Part shown: in pieces, positions 17,054 through 28,394 of the stretch
Layout of the letters: each line of letters starts with the position of its first letter
How positions within the stretch are numbered: position 1 is the stretch's first letter
DNA from: Roseburia sp. AF12-17LB
GTDB lineage: Bacteria; Bacillota; Clostridia; Lachnospirales; Lachnospiraceae
Direction of reading: 5' to 3'
DNA length: 64,000 nucleotides
NCBI RefSeq assembly: GCF_003479605.1
Contig: NZ_QUHR01000008.1
Coordinates: 62,001 to 126,000 of the forward strand
Translations under genes and position numbers: made by a program
Notes under the pieces: generated by a model
Told to the model about the DNA's origin: nothing
Databases searched by the model: none
Seen by the model: the letters and a program-made list of their open reading frames with translations, nothing else

Positions 17054-17090
17054 AAAAACAGCGGAACATATTTCTTCTGCCCGCTGATTT
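17054..17090 (-). terminator. Terminator of the coiled-coil J-domain gene
   Basis: CAGCGG (17059-17064) pairs with CCGCTG (17081-17086). On the minus strand the stem is followed by TTTTTGTG, about 50 bases after the stop codon. Confidence 0.6.
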
Positions 17091-17135
17091 TCCTGTTTAT
17101 TGCTATGTCATTGCTGTGCTATTATTGCAATCTTA

Positions 17136-17666
17136 TTACTGATATTTTACTTCCAGTTTCTGCATCAGCACCTGATATTCCCGGTTAATTTCCTGAATGG
17201 TACCGGTGTCTCCATTGAGATTATCCGGATGATATATTTTAATCAAATCCTTATAACGCTTCCGCAATGATTTTTCATTGCCCACGCCCATAAAGAACAT
17301 TTCTCCCTTCACCACATTGGATGATTGGTTTCTATTCTCCTGTTCAAATTCATGTACTCTGCTGTAAAAGTCTCTCTGACGCTCCATTTTCTGCTTTTCG
17401 GCAGCAAGTTTCTGAAGTTCACTTTCTAATATTTTCCACTTCATGTCAAAAAGATGCTGTTCCCGCTTCATCCGCTCCTGTTCAAGATTCTTCTCCATCT
17501 CGAATTTCCGCTTCTGACGTTCTAACTCCCTCTGATGGTGTTCCATCTCGCGTTTGGAATTTTCCAGTTCTCTCCTTGTATGTTCCAGTTCCACAGTCTG
17601 CTGAAAACACCATTTATCAAACTGTGCTGCATCCTTCTTAATCACAGCGCTGTTATGCTGCTTCAT
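17136..17666 (-). CDS. Coiled-coil protein with C-terminal J-domain
   Basis: A 176-residue protein with a long, highly charged coiled coil (about residues 20-130, rich in E/R/K/Q heptads). A compact J-domain-like end follows: SLRKRYKDLIKIYHPDNL, with the HPD tripeptide that stimulates DnaK. There is no glycine-rich or zinc region, so it is a type III J protein. The ATG at 17666 follows AAGGAGAGAGATTT and is preferred to the in-frame ATG at 17687. It lies just beyond dnaJ but has its own promoter and terminator. Partner DnaK is inferred from the HPD motif. Confidence 0.75.
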   Translation of the reverse strand: MKQHNSAVIKKDAAQFDKWCFQQTVELEHTRRELENSKREMEHHQRELERQKRKFEMEKNLEQERMKREQHLFDMKWKILESELQKLAAEKQKMERQRDFYSRVHEFEQENRNQSSNVVKGEMFFMGVGNEKSLRKRYKDLIKIYHPDNLNGDTGTIQEINREYQVLMQKLEVKYQ

Positions 17667-17739
17667 AAATCTCTCTCCTTGTCTCATAAACGGTTGCCTA
17701 AATCAACATATGGTTACAAAAAACTTATGAATCAGAAAC

Positions 17740-17768
17740 AGTATACAATATGTTGTCACAAAATGCAA
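17740..17768 (-). promoter_or_regulatory. Predicted sigma-A promoter of the J-domain gene
   Basis: TTGCAT (17763-17768), 17 bases, TATACT (17740-17745) on the minus strand, about 75 bases before the gene. Confidence 0.5.
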
Positions 17769-17770
17769 CA

Positions 17771-17905
17771 ACGAGAAACTCACTTTTGCAGTTTTCCCGA
17801 ATTATCACAATACTCAACTACGAGAAACACGCTTTGCGAGTTTCTCGAGTTATCGCGGTGCTCGCCAAATCTGCAAGCATGCGATTTTTCTCGCTACTCG
17901 CGTAA
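17771..17905. repeat. REP-like imperfect direct repeats with hairpins
   Basis: A unit of about 48 bp starting ACGAGAAAC occurs at 17771-17819 and again at 17820-17867, with a partial third copy to about 17893. The second unit holds a near-perfect hairpin: CGAGAAAC (17821-17828) with GTTTCTCG (17840-17847) around a CGC-TTT-GCG inner stem. No coding potential. It resembles dispersed intergenic palindromic elements; whether it is repeated in the genome cannot be seen here. Confidence 0.6.
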
Positions 17906-17938
17906 AAAAAGCTGCCTCCATTTTTCAGGAAACAGCTT
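17904..17938 (-). terminator. Terminator of the hrcA-grpE-dnaK-dnaJ operon
   Basis: CAGCTT (17933-17938) and AAGCTG (17909-17914) form a stem which, on the minus strand, is extended by TCC/GGA and followed by a run of T, within 10 bases of the dnaJ stop. Confidence 0.8.
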
Positions 17939-17946
17939 TATCATTT

Positions 17947-19122
17947 TTATAAATCATCGAAGGACTCTTTAATTTTTCCCATAAATCCCTTTTTCTTTTT
18001 CGTGCCTGCCGCACCATTCTGTGTCTTTAATGAATTACCGGTCTCTGCATCAAACTGGCGCAGTGCCTCTTTTGCAGCTTCATTTAATCCGGTCGGGACC
18101 TGAACCACAAGTGTAACATACTGGTCACCACGGACTGCCTTGTTACGCAGGGATGGGATTCCTTTTCCTTTCAGACGGATTCTGGTGTCGGTCTGTGTAC
18201 CAGGTTTTACTTCGTAGACCACATCGCCGTCGATGGTTGTAATTCTTACTTCTCCGCCCAATGCTGCCTGTGCAAAACTGATTGGTGCTGTTGAATATAC
18301 ATCCATGCCCTGTCTCTGAAGGATTGGATGGCGGGATACTACTACTTCTACCAGAAGATCTCCTCTTGGTCCGCCATTTACCCCCGGCTCACCTTTTTCA
18401 CGGATTCTTACACTCTGACCGTTATCAATTCCGGCAGGAATGCTGACCTTAATCTTCTTCCTGCTGGCAATGTAGCCGGTTCCACGACAGTCCGGACATT
18501 TGTCACGAACAATTTTACCGCTTCCGTTACATTCCGGACAGGTCTGTACATTCTGTACCATACCAAATAAGGACTGCTGGGTATATACCACTTTTCCTTT
18601 TCCCTGACATTTGCTACAGGTCTCCGGACTGGTTCCCGGCTTCGCTCCTGTACCATGACAGGTCTTACATTCATCCTTTAATACTAAATCAATTTCTTTC
18701 TCACAGCCAAATGCTGCCTCTTCAAATGTAATTCTGACACTGGCACGTACATTGGCTCCCTTCATCGGTCCGTTGCTGCTGCTGCGTCTTCCGCCGCCAA
18801 AGAAATCTCCGAAAATGTCTCCAAAGCTTCCAAAAATGTCTCCCATATCCATACCTGAGAAATCAAATCCGCCTGCTCCGCCGGCACCTCCATCAAAGGC
18901 TGCATGGCCAAACTGGTCATACTGTTTTCTCTTCTCCGGGTCGCTCAGTACTGCATATGCTTCAGATGCTTCCTTGAATTTCTTTTCTGCTTCTTTATCC
19001 CCCGGGTTCATATCCGGATGATATTTCTTGGCAAGGACACGATATGCTTTTTTTATTGCTGCGTCATCTGCGTTTTTATCAACGCCTAAGACCTCGTAAT
19101 AGTCTCTTTTCTGTTCTGCCAT
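17947..19122 (-). CDS. dnaJ: Chaperone DnaJ
   Basis: Type I Hsp40 cochaperone that stimulates the DnaK ATPase and binds unfolded proteins. The N-terminal J-domain has [11 protein letters not shown] (HPD at about 36-38). A Gly/Phe-rich linker [18 protein letters not shown] follows. Four zinc repeats are visible: [24 protein letters not shown] and CPDCRGTG (about 150-225). The C-terminal substrate domains complete 391 residues. It is the last gene of the CIRCE-controlled operon, 77 bases after dnaK with a hairpin between. Confidence 0.97.
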   Translation of the reverse strand: MAEQKRDYYEVLGVDKNADDAAIKKAYRVLAKKYHPDMNPGDKEAEKKFKEASEAYAVLSDPEKRKQYDQFGHAAFDGGAGGAGGFDFSGMDMGDIFGSFGDIFGDFFGGGRRSSSNGPMKGANVRASVRITFEEAAFGCEKEIDLVLKDECKTCHGTGAKPGTSPETCSKCQGKGKVVYTQQSLFGMVQNVQTCPECNGSGKIVRDKCPDCRGTGYIASRKKIKVSIPAGIDNGQSVRIREKGEPGVNGGPRGDLLVEVVVSRHPILQRQGMDVYSTAPISFAQAALGGEVRITTIDGDVVYEVKPGTQTDTRIRLKGKGIPSLRNKAVRGDQYVTLVVQVPTGLNEAAKEALRQFDAETGNSLKTQNGAAGTKKKKGFMGKIKESFDDL

Positions 19123-19147
19123 AATCTATTCCCTCTTTACCGTTTGT

Positions 19148-19176
19148 AAGGGTTGACAGTAAAACTGCCAACCCTT
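19148..19176 (-). promoter_or_regulatory. Hairpin in the dnaK-dnaJ spacer
   Basis: AAGGGTTG-A-CAGT and ACTG-C-CAACCCTT pair around a three-base loop. On the minus strand no T run follows, so it is more likely an mRNA processing or stability element than a terminator. It could set the DnaK:DnaJ ratio. Confidence 0.5.
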
Positions 19177-19199
19177 TCTACTGCTTTTTATCTGTAGAA

Positions 19200-21092
<1,893 letters not shown>

Positions 21093-21098
21093 CTATGC

Positions 21099-21752
21099 TT
21101 AATTCGCTACTTTTACCATGCTATGTCTGATTACATTTTCTTTGTACTTGTAACCTTTCTGTAACTCCTCGGCTACTACATTCTCACCGAGTTCTTCATC
21201 TTCCACATGCATTACTGCATTATGGAGATTCGGGTCAAACTCCTGACCGGCTGCTTCAATCGGTGTTACACCAACCTCTGTCAGCACTGTCATCATCTGC
21301 TTATAAATCTTATCCATACCTTCTACGAAGCCATTGTTTTTGTCTTCTTCCGGTACAGCTGCAAGCCCTCTTTCAAAATTGTCGATAACTGGAAGGATTT
21401 TCTCTAAGATTGCGCTGGCTCCCATGTCATACATCTGGCTCTTTTCCTTTTCCGTTCTCTTACGGAAGTTTTCAAATTCTGCCATCTGACGTTTCAGCCG
21501 GTCGGTTAAATCTTCAATCTGTTCGTCCTTCTTATCTTTCTTGTCTTTCTTTTTAAAGATACCTTTCTTTTTCTCCTCATCTTCTTTCTCTATTTCTTCC
21601 GGTTCAGATTCGGTATCTTCCGTTTTTTCTTCTGCCTCAACTTCTTTTTCTTCTGAGGCGGTATTCTGTGCTTCTTCCTGCTTTTTTGCATCCTCTGCTT
21701 CTAAGTCTTCTAATACTTCCTCAAGCACTTCTTCTTTCTTTTCTTCTGCCAC
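21099..21752 (-). CDS. grpE: Nucleotide exchange factor GrpE
   Basis: Exchanges ADP for ATP on DnaK. The first 85 residues are an extremely acidic and lysine-rich extension. The GrpE coiled-coil dimer follows (DLTDRLKRQMAEFENFRKRTEKEK, from about 82), then the beta domain with VEAGQEFDPNLHNAVMHVE-like sequence and a VIRHSMVKVAN end. At 217 residues it is slightly longer than average because of the charged N-terminus. It lies between hrcA and dnaK. Confidence 0.96.
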   Translation of the reverse strand: MAEEKKEEVLEEVLEDLEAEDAKKQEEAQNTASEEKEVEAEEKTEDTESEPEEIEKEDEEKKKGIFKKKDKKDKKDEQIEDLTDRLKRQMAEFENFRKRTEKEKSQMYDMGASAILEKILPVIDNFERGLAAVPEEDKNNGFVEGMDKIYKQMMTVLTEVGVTPIEAAGQEFDPNLHNAVMHVEDEELGENVVAEELQKGYKYKENVIRHSMVKVAN

Positions 21753-21772
21753 TTCCTTACCACCTTTCTATG

Positions 21773-22816
21773 CTATTCTTTCTTCGGCTTATCAAATATG
21801 CCTTCTAGTTGTGATTTCAAATTTTTCAGATTATCCATGACGTTCTCATAATCCATACGCTTCGGTCCGATAATTCCTATCGTTCCCTTCACGCCTTTAC
21901 CAAGTTCATAGGTAGCTGTTACCACACTGCAGTCCTTCATGGTCTGAATTGGAGATTCATCTCCTATATAAACCTGTATGCCGTTCTCCTCATTGCTGAG
22001 GTTATCCGTCACCAGACTTACTAACTGTTTCTTCTCTTCTAACGCATCTAAAAGCTCTCCTGCTTTCTGCGAATCCGATAACTCCGGATATTTTAAGATA
22101 TTCGTTGCACCGCTGGTATATATCTCCAAATCCTCGTCTTCGCTGATTGCTTCTGCTACTGCATCCAATACATCACTGATGACTTTGGAATGGATACCGG
22201 CTTTCTCTTTCAACACTGCTATGGTGCCCAGATTAATCTGATCTAATGACAATCCATTTAAATGTGTATTCAAAAGCATGTTAAGTTTTAACATATGCTC
22301 ATTATCTATCGGCTCTTCTATCGGAATCATCTTATTTTTCACAAGATTGCCTTCCAATACGACAACTGCCAGAATATGTTCATCATCCACATTGGATAAC
22401 TGGATGAACTTCAGGCTGTTGTGGTGATACTGCGGTGCTGTTATCATGGTGGTGTAATTCGTGTTGTTCGCCAACAGCTTTGCCACCTGCTGCAATACCT
22501 GTTCCATCTTCTCCGTATGTTCAATTACGAACTCTTTCATATCGGATACTTCTTTGTCCTTCTCTGCAATCAGATTATCTACATAGAAGCGATATCCCTT
22601 ATCGGATGGAATTCTTCCTGCCGATGTATGTGGCTGCAAAATATATCCCATCTCTTCCAAGTCCGACATCTCATTCCGGATTGTTGCGGAACTTAAGTTC
22701 AAATCCGTATACTTGGAAATGGTTCTTGAACCAACCGGCTCACCTGTTTCCAGATAGTTGCGAATGATTGCATTTAAGATTTTTGTTTTTCTTTCATCTA
22801 ATTCGTTCTCGTTCAT
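21773..22816 (-). CDS. hrcA: Heat-inducible transcription repressor HrcA
   Basis: Repressor that binds CIRCE and is kept active by GroEL. The N-terminal winged helix shows LDERKTKILNAIIRNYLETGEPVGSRTISKYTDLNLSSATIRNEMSDLEEMGYI. GAF-like and dimer regions follow, giving 347 residues. It is the first gene of its own target operon, behind a CIRCE at 22887-22913. A second CIRCE stands before htpG at 56928-56954, so HtpG is probably also in its regulon. Confidence 0.97.
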   Translation of the reverse strand: MNENELDERKTKILNAIIRNYLETGEPVGSRTISKYTDLNLSSATIRNEMSDLEEMGYILQPHTSAGRIPSDKGYRFYVDNLIAEKDKEVSDMKEFVIEHTEKMEQVLQQVAKLLANNTNYTTMITAPQYHHNSLKFIQLSNVDDEHILAVVVLEGNLVKNKMIPIEEPIDNEHMLKLNMLLNTHLNGLSLDQINLGTIAVLKEKAGIHSKVISDVLDAVAEAISEDEDLEIYTSGATNILKYPELSDSQKAGELLDALEEKKQLVSLVTDNLSNEENGIQVYIGDESPIQTMKDCSVVTATYELGKGVKGTIGIIGPKRMDYENVMDNLKNLKSQLEGIFDKPKKE

Positions 22817-22886
22817 TCACGTTCTCCTGAAAATGAAACTTTTATAGGTATTTGAAAAAGCTTTTTGTACTGCTTTTTCTTAGTTG

Positions 22887-22913
22887 TTAGCACTCAACTT
22901 GAAAGAGTGCTAA
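22887..22913 (-). promoter_or_regulatory. CIRCE operator of the hrcA operon
   Basis: TTAGCACTC, nine bases, GAGTGCTAA: an exact match to the CIRCE consensus. It lies downstream of the -10 hexamer, the usual place for HrcA repression. Confidence 0.97.
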
Positions 22914-22926
22914 TTTCTATGTACTT

Positions 22927-22955
22927 AAGATAGCACCATTCGTTTTTTTTGTCAA
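22927..22955 (-). promoter_or_regulatory. Sigma-A promoter of hrcA-grpE-dnaK-dnaJ
   Basis: A perfect TTGACA (22950-22955), 17 bases, and TATCTT (22927-22932) on the minus strand, immediately before the CIRCE. Confidence 0.85.
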
Positions 22956-23001
22956 CAGCATTTTATAATTTTATATTTTCTTTAGATTTGTTCTGATTCA
23001 A

Positions 23002-23018
23002 TGCGGTTCAACACCGCA
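23002..23018 (-). terminator. Small hairpin after hemW, weak terminator candidate
   Basis: TGCGGT (23002-23007) pairs with ACCGCA (23013-23018) just beyond the hemW stop. The following minus-strand sequence is not T-rich, so termination is uncertain. Confidence 0.35.
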
Positions 23019-23022
23019 CTAC

Positions 23023-24210
23023 TTAATCCAGTAAAAACTGGGCGAGTACATAGTTGCTGATGTCCATGCCATGGTCGCTGAGCTTTATTACACCGGCTTT
23101 TTTCTCGATTAAGTCCTCTTCCTGAAGCTGGTTTAAGACTTCGCCATATACTGCTTCTATTTCCACGCCAAAAGTCTCTTTGAATTCTGTTCTTGTAACT
23201 CCCTTTAACATACGCAGGCCTAAAAACATGAATTCTTCCATCTGGGCATGGCGGCTGATTGCATCTGCACTCTCATGGAGATTCAATGCCGGTACTCCAT
23301 CTATTTCCTTCGCCGAAATATTACCACATGCTTTGATATACGCTTCAATCTCTCTTATATTACTGTAGCGTACTTCTCCAATCAGGGAAGCCGCCCCAAG
23401 TCCTACCCCAAGATACGGTACCCGCTTCCAGTATCCGATATTATGCCTTGCCTCTTTCCCCGGCTTTGCATAATTGGATACTTCATAATGCTCATAACCT
23501 GCCTCTGCAAGAATCTCCTGAGTCTTTTTATAAATTTCATACTCCGTCTCTTCAGATGGCAGATGTTCTGTCGGCTTTCCGGCTTCCCGGAGCACTGCCT
23601 CGAATTTATATTTCTCATAAAATGGTGTTCCCTTTTCGATAATCAGGGAATAGGCTGAAATATGCTCCGGTTTTAATGCTATGACACGCTTTAAGCTGGT
23701 GACAAATTTCTCCGTACTCTGATAAGGCAGGGCACTCATCAAATCAACGTTGATATTTTCAAATCCACATCTTCTGGCACATTCATAATTCTCCAAGAAC
23801 TGCCGGTAAGTATGGATTCTTCCTAATATCTTTAATTCATCATCAAAGGCAGACTGTAACCCTATGCTGAGACGGTTAATGCCTGCTTCTTTATAGGTAA
23901 GAAGTTTTTCCTCATTTAAAGTTCCGGGATTACATTCTATGGTAATCTCTGCATCTGCTTCCACCTCAAAGCTTACCTGAATCTGTTTTAAAAGAAGTGC
24001 GATATATTCCGGTGCTAAAAGAGACGGTGTTCCGCCCCCTATATATATAGTAGAAAGAGCCGGACGTCCCATTGTCTGTCCGTAATATCTGATTTCATGC
24101 AAAAGAGCACCCACGTAGCGGTTTTGTAACCGCTCGTCCGCAGGTGCTGATAAGAAATCACAATATTCACATTTTCTTACACAAAAAGGAATATGCACAT
24201 AAAGTTCCAT
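23023..24210 (-). CDS. hemW: Radical SAM family heme chaperone HemW
   Basis: Radical-SAM protein related to HemN that handles heme; it is not a proven coproporphyrinogen oxidase. The cluster motif is Cys10, Cys14 and Cys17 (HIPFCVRKCEYCDF). YIGGGTPSLL (near 57) and the GLQS region follow, with the C-terminal HemN_C part. Its 395 residues match HemW, not the longer HemN. It follows lepA by 17 bases, the standard Firmicute lepA-hemW pair. No heme pathway genes are nearby. Confidence 0.92.
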   Translation of the reverse strand: MELYVHIPFCVRKCEYCDFLSAPADERLQNRYVGALLHEIRYYGQTMGRPALSTIYIGGGTPSLLAPEYIALLLKQIQVSFEVEADAEITIECNPGTLNEEKLLTYKEAGINRLSIGLQSAFDDELKILGRIHTYRQFLENYECARRCGFENINVDLMSALPYQSTEKFVTSLKRVIALKPEHISAYSLIIEKGTPFYEKYKFEAVLREAGKPTEHLPSEETEYEIYKKTQEILAEAGYEHYEVSNYAKPGKEARHNIGYWKRVPYLGVGLGAASLIGEVRYSNIREIEAYIKACGNISAKEIDGVPALNLHESADAISRHAQMEEFMFLGLRMLKGVTRTEFKETFGVEIEAVYGEVLNQLQEEDLIEKKAGVIKLSDHGMDISNYVLAQFLLD

Positions 24211-24227
24211 CTATGTTCTCCTGTCAT

Positions 24228-26039
24228 CTATTTCTCATCTAACTTCAGTACACTCATAAATGCTTCCTGTGGAATCTCTACATTTCCCACCTGACGCATA
24301 CGTTTCTTACCTTCCTTCTGTTTCTCTAACAGTTTACGCTTACGGCTGATGTCACCGCCGTAACATTTTGCCAGCACATCTTTTCGCATTGCTTTTACTG
24401 TCTCACGGGCAATTACCTTGCTTCCAACGGCTGCCTGAATCGGGATTTCAAATAAATGTCTCGGAATCTCTTCCTTTAACTTCTCACACATCTTTCTTCC
24501 ACGCTCATAGGCGGTATCCTTAAATACAATAAAGGAAAGAGCATCCACTTCTTCTTTATTAATAAGAATATCCAGCTTCACAAGCTCTGACTGCTCATAA
24601 CCCTTCATCTCATAATCAAAGGACGCATATCCTTTAGAACGGGATTTCAATGCGTCAAAGAAATCATAAATAATTTCATTTAACGGAAGGTCATATTTAA
24701 TAACTGCACGGGTCTGCTCAATATATTCCATACTCTTATAGATACCACGGCGTTCCTGGCACAAATCCATAATGGCACCTACATATTCGGATGTCACCAT
24801 AATTTCTGCTGCAACCATCGGCTCTTCCATATATTCGATTTCGGATGGATCCGGAAGATTGGATGGGTTTGTCAATTCTATCATGGTACCATCAGTCTTA
24901 TGTACCCGGTATACAACGCCTGGTGCTGTCGTTACTAAATCAAGATTAAATTCTCTCTCTAACCGCTCCTGAATTACCTCCAAATGAAGCAGTCCCAAGA
25001 AACCACAGCGGAAACCAAAGCCCAATGCAATGGAAGTCTCCGGTTCAAACTGTAAGGCTGCATCATTTAACTGTAATTTTTCCAAAGCGTCACGAAGATC
25101 CGGATATTTGGCTCCATCTGTTGGATATAATCCACAGTATACCATCGGATTAACTTTCTTATATCCCGGCAATGGTGCATCACAAGGACGCTTTGCTTCT
25201 GTTATGGTATCACCCACACGGGTTTCTTTCACATTCTTAAGGCTGGCAGTAATATAACCTACCATTCCGGCTTCTAACTCATCACATGGAATGAACTGTC
25301 CGGCTCCGAAATATCCTACTTCTACTACATCTGCTTCTGCTCCGGTTGCCATCATGCGGATGGTTGTCCCCGGTTTTACGGAACCTTCCCGGATTCTGCA
25401 GAATACAATAACACCTTTATAAGCATCATACACAGAATCAAAAATCAACGCCTGAAGAGGCGCTTTGGCGTCCCCTTTTGGTGCCGGTAATTTATGCACA
25501 ATCTGCTCTAATACTTCTTCCACATTCAACCCTGTTTTGGCAGAAATCCGTGGTGCATCCTGTGCCTCAATTCCAATCACATCTTCAATTTCTTCTACTA
25601 CTTCTTCCGGCCTTGCACTCGGCAGATCAATTTTATTAATGACTGGAATCACTTCCAGATCATGGTCTAATGCCAGATATACATTGGCAAGGGTCTGTGC
25701 CTCAATTCCCTGTGCCGCATCTACTACCAGCACTGCACCGTCACAGGCAGCAAGACTTCTTGATACTTCATAGGTAAAGTCCACATGTCCCGGTGTATCA
25801 ATCAGATTGAAAATATATTCTTCTCCGTCTTTGGCATGATATATAGTACGGACTGCCTGGGACTTAATGGTAATTCCACGTTCCCGCTCCAAATCCATAT
25901 TATCTAAAACCTGCGCCTGCATTTCGCGGCTGGTCAGAAGCCCTGTCATTTCGATAATACGGTCTGCAAGGGTTGATTTACCGTGGTCAATATGGGCAAT
26001 GATACAAAAATTACGAATCTTACTCTGGTCGATTGACAT
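24228..26039 (-). CDS. lepA: Elongation factor 4 (LepA) GTPase
   Basis: Ribosome-associated GTPase related to EF-G. Motifs: P-loop [13 protein letters not shown] (15-27), DTPGHVDF and NKIDLPSA, with an EF-G-like end and the LepA-specific C-terminal domain ([24 protein letters not shown]). Its 603 residues are standard. It heads lepA-hemW in the sequence shown, 4 bases after the SGNH hydrolase gene. AAGAAGGAGTAAAT precedes the ATG. Confidence 0.97.
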   Translation of the reverse strand: MSIDQSKIRNFCIIAHIDHGKSTLADRIIEMTGLLTSREMQAQVLDNMDLERERGITIKSQAVRTIYHAKDGEEYIFNLIDTPGHVDFTYEVSRSLAACDGAVLVVDAAQGIEAQTLANVYLALDHDLEVIPVINKIDLPSARPEEVVEEIEDVIGIEAQDAPRISAKTGLNVEEVLEQIVHKLPAPKGDAKAPLQALIFDSVYDAYKGVIVFCRIREGSVKPGTTIRMMATGAEADVVEVGYFGAGQFIPCDELEAGMVGYITASLKNVKETRVGDTITEAKRPCDAPLPGYKKVNPMVYCGLYPTDGAKYPDLRDALEKLQLNDAALQFEPETSIALGFGFRCGFLGLLHLEVIQERLEREFNLDLVTTAPGVVYRVHKTDGTMIELTNPSNLPDPSEIEYMEEPMVAAEIMVTSEYVGAIMDLCQERRGIYKSMEYIEQTRAVIKYDLPLNEIIYDFFDALKSRSKGYASFDYEMKGYEQSELVKLDILINKEEVDALSFIVFKDTAYERGRKMCEKLKEEIPRHLFEIPIQAAVGSKVIARETVKAMRKDVLAKCYGGDISRKRKLLEKQKEGKKRMRQVGNVEIPQEAFMSVLKLDEK

Positions 26040-26043
26040 ATAT

Positions 26044-26931
26044 TTACTCCTTCTTTATTCCATGTTTCAAAAGGAAATCCGTCCACAGGGAATAATATTT
26101 TCCCAGCAGGTGAATCTCATCATAAGTATATTCCGGATTCAGATTTCCTGTTTCGTCAGTCACTACTTCATTTACATCAATATAAAATATATCGTGATTA
26201 TTTGCAAGCATTGCAATTCTGTCATTCCGTTCTTTGATTGCCGGATTATTAAAAATCGGGTCGGTCTCTGACTTTTCCTGTTTTACATACATAATGCCCT
26301 GTAAGAAAATCAGTGCATCCGGCTGTAATTCCCGGATATGATTGACAGCTTCTTCATATTTTTTCATAAAGCTGTCTACTGTACCGGTTCCCATTTCGTT
26401 GATTCCAATCATCAGATAGACTTTACCAAACTGATGCTCGCTTAATGCTTCTTCAACGGTAATCTTCGCGCCGTTTTCCTCGACAATCGGCGTATCAAAC
26501 ATATCATAGACCGTAAGTCCGATACTGGCATAATAAGTTGCATTATCCCAGCCGCCATAATCCCTTAATCCAACGGTTCTGGAATCTCCGATAAATACCG
26601 CATCATCAAAATAATCCTGGGTTACATCGGTAAAAGTATAAGTCTTATCCTCTTCTGCCTCCGTATCTGCAACTGCTTCTGTTGCTTCTTCCGTTGCCGG
26701 CTCCTCTTTGTCAGCATATACGCTTTCCAAATCCTCCTCCGGTTCTGCCTTATCCCATGGCAGAATGCCCTCTTTGGATGCCTGCATCATGCCAGCCACC
26801 GCCGGAACCTTCGGCCAGTCCTTATTATATTCTTTATATGCGCCCTTTGTTCCGGCTAATGCGACACCACTTACCAGTAGCATACTGATTGCCGTAACAA
26901 TAAGAAGCGGACATTTCTTCCATTTCTTCAT
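26044..26931 (-). CDS. Membrane-anchored SGNH/GDSL hydrolase, partner of the MBOAT acyltransferase
   Basis: A 295-residue protein with an N-terminal signal or anchor (about 7-27) and an acidic, low-complexity linker (61-97). An SGNH hydrolase domain follows. The nucleophile Ser117 lies in [19 protein letters not shown] supplies the Asn block, and Asp271/His274 in DEIHL complete the triad. With the MBOAT gene 12 bases upstream it forms a pair typical of O-acetylation of a surface polymer: MBOAT passes acetyl across the membrane, SGNH places or removes it. The substrate is unknown; lepA follows 4 bases later. Confidence 0.82.
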   Translation of the reverse strand: MKKWKKCPLLIVTAISMLLVSGVALAGTKGAYKEYNKDWPKVPAVAGMMQASKEGILPWDKAEPEEDLESVYADKEEPATEEATEAVADTEAEEDKTYTFTDVTQDYFDDAVFIGDSRTVGLRDYGGWDNATYYASIGLTVYDMFDTPIVEENGAKITVEEALSEHQFGKVYLMIGINEMGTGTVDSFMKKYEEAVNHIRELQPDALIFLQGIMYVKQEKSETDPIFNNPAIKERNDRIAMLANNHDIFYIDVNEVVTDETGNLNPEYTYDEIHLLGKYYSLWTDFLLKHGIKKE

Positions 26932-26943
26932 GGCAGCCTCCCA

Positions 26944-28278
26944 TTAAAAACTAAAATACATAAACGGATTGTTCAGTCCATTTGCAATCTGATAAATACA
27001 AATCCATAATACAACAAACAAAATTGCTTTCATCCACCACTTCTTCCAGCATTTTTTTAATATCTTATCCATAAAAGGAAGTGATACCACGAATGCCAAT
27101 AGGAAAAACACTCCATAGGTTCTGCCGTATTTCAGATAATCGCCTGCATTGACTGCGATTCCAGTTCCAAAGAACGGGAACAGTCTTGCAAAATATACTT
27201 TCAAATCAGATAACTTCGTAATTGCAAACACGACCCAGGTCAGAGGGATTACAAACCAGATGTAAAGGTGTGCCAGCCATCCATGTTTCTCTAAAAAATT
27301 TCTGATTACAAATCGTTCCAACGCAATAAATACAAATAAAATCAAGCCCCATAATGGAAAATTAATGGTAGAGCCATGCCACATTCCGGTTACAACCCAG
27401 ACAATCAGCAGATTGAAAAATGTCCACGCATTTCCCTTCCGGTTGCCTCCCAAGGGAATATATAAATAATCACGGAACCATCTTCCCAGTGTAATGTGCC
27501 ACCGGCGGTAAAACTCAGACACTGTCCTGGAACGATACGGATGGTCAAAGTTCTTCGGCAAATCAAACCCAAGCATCTCTCCGATTCCGATTGCCATCAG
27601 GGAATATCCCTGGAAATCAAAGAATAACTGTGCAGAATAACCGAATGCTCCCATCCACGCTAACGGTGTGGAAATACTCTCAAAGCCAATGCCCTGAATA
27701 TCACGCCAGAGAATTGCCAGATGATTTGCAATAATTACTTTATATCCCAATCCTATGATAAAAAGAGTCAGACCATGTTCGATTTTCTCCAGACGGATTG
27801 GATGTTTCTTTAACTGCTCTGCCATATTGGCAAACTGGGCAATCGGTCCGGATATCAGCTTTGGGAACAAAAGGATATAAGTTCCATACTCCAGATAATC
27901 CCTCAACGCTGCTGTTTTCTTCTTATAGACATCCAGCACATAGGAAAGCATGGTAAAAGTATAAAAGCTGATTCCAAGCGGAAGCGACAATCTTGTATAC
28001 TTAAATATACACAATAATCCGATATTATAGCAAAGCAAAATCACAAGCATGGTATTTCTGCTGCTCTTCCTTCTTATATGATCCATCAGTAATACCAGAA
28101 TATAGTTCAGACTCATGGAAAACAGTAAAAGAAGTGCATCCTTCCAGCTTCCCATGGCATAAAATACCAGACTTCCAAAGAAAAGTACCGGATTTTTATA
28201 CTTTACCGGTACCAGATAATATATAATAAGAAAAATCGGCAAAAACCGAAATAAAAATTCTAAGCTTGAAAATTCCAT
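26944..28278 (-). CDS. MBOAT family O-acyltransferase (AlgI/DltB-like)
   Basis: Polytopic membrane protein of 444 residues with about ten hydrophobic segments. The MBOAT core is visible: YRSRTVSEFYRRWHITLGRW, then YIPLGGNRKG, and the putative catalytic histidine in VTGMWHGS. The opening FRFLPIFLIIYYLVPVKYKN is typical of AlgI-type proteins. No dlt genes are present, so O-acetylation of an exported glycan is a better guess than D-alanylation. It has its own promoter and leads into the SGNH gene. Confidence 0.88.
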   Translation of the reverse strand: MEFSSLEFLFRFLPIFLIIYYLVPVKYKNPVLFFGSLVFYAMGSWKDALLLLFSMSLNYILVLLMDHIRRKSSRNTMLVILLCYNIGLLCIFKYTRLSLPLGISFYTFTMLSYVLDVYKKKTAALRDYLEYGTYILLFPKLISGPIAQFANMAEQLKKHPIRLEKIEHGLTLFIIGLGYKVIIANHLAILWRDIQGIGFESISTPLAWMGAFGYSAQLFFDFQGYSLMAIGIGEMLGFDLPKNFDHPYRSRTVSEFYRRWHITLGRWFRDYLYIPLGGNRKGNAWTFFNLLIVWVVTGMWHGSTINFPLWGLILFVFIALERFVIRNFLEKHGWLAHLYIWFVIPLTWVVFAITKLSDLKVYFARLFPFFGTGIAVNAGDYLKYGRTYGVFFLLAFVVSLPFMDKILKKCWKKWWMKAILFVVLWICIYQIANGLNNPFMYFSF

Positions 28279-28319
28279 GATAACTCCATATCTTTCGTTT
28301 TATTTTACGCATCTCTTTT

Positions 28320-28347
28320 ATTATATAAGAAATGCAAGTGATTTCAA
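28320..28347 (-). promoter_or_regulatory. Predicted sigma-A promoter of MBOAT-SGNH-lepA-hemW
   Basis: TTGAAA (28342-28347), 16 bases, TATAAT (28320-28325) on the minus strand, 42 bases before the MBOAT gene. Confidence 0.6.
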
Positions 28348-28394
28348 TGTGTTTTTCCAAAAAAGTTATTACATTTTCATTACGAAATATTTTT

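Noticed and set aside
17771..17905. CRISPR array
   Set aside because: Units are adjacent and imperfect with no unique spacers, and no cas genes are present.
26944..28278. DltB of a teichoic acid D-alanylation operon
   Set aside because: No dltA or dltC is adjacent and the partner is an SGNH hydrolase, so glycan O-acetylation is more likely.
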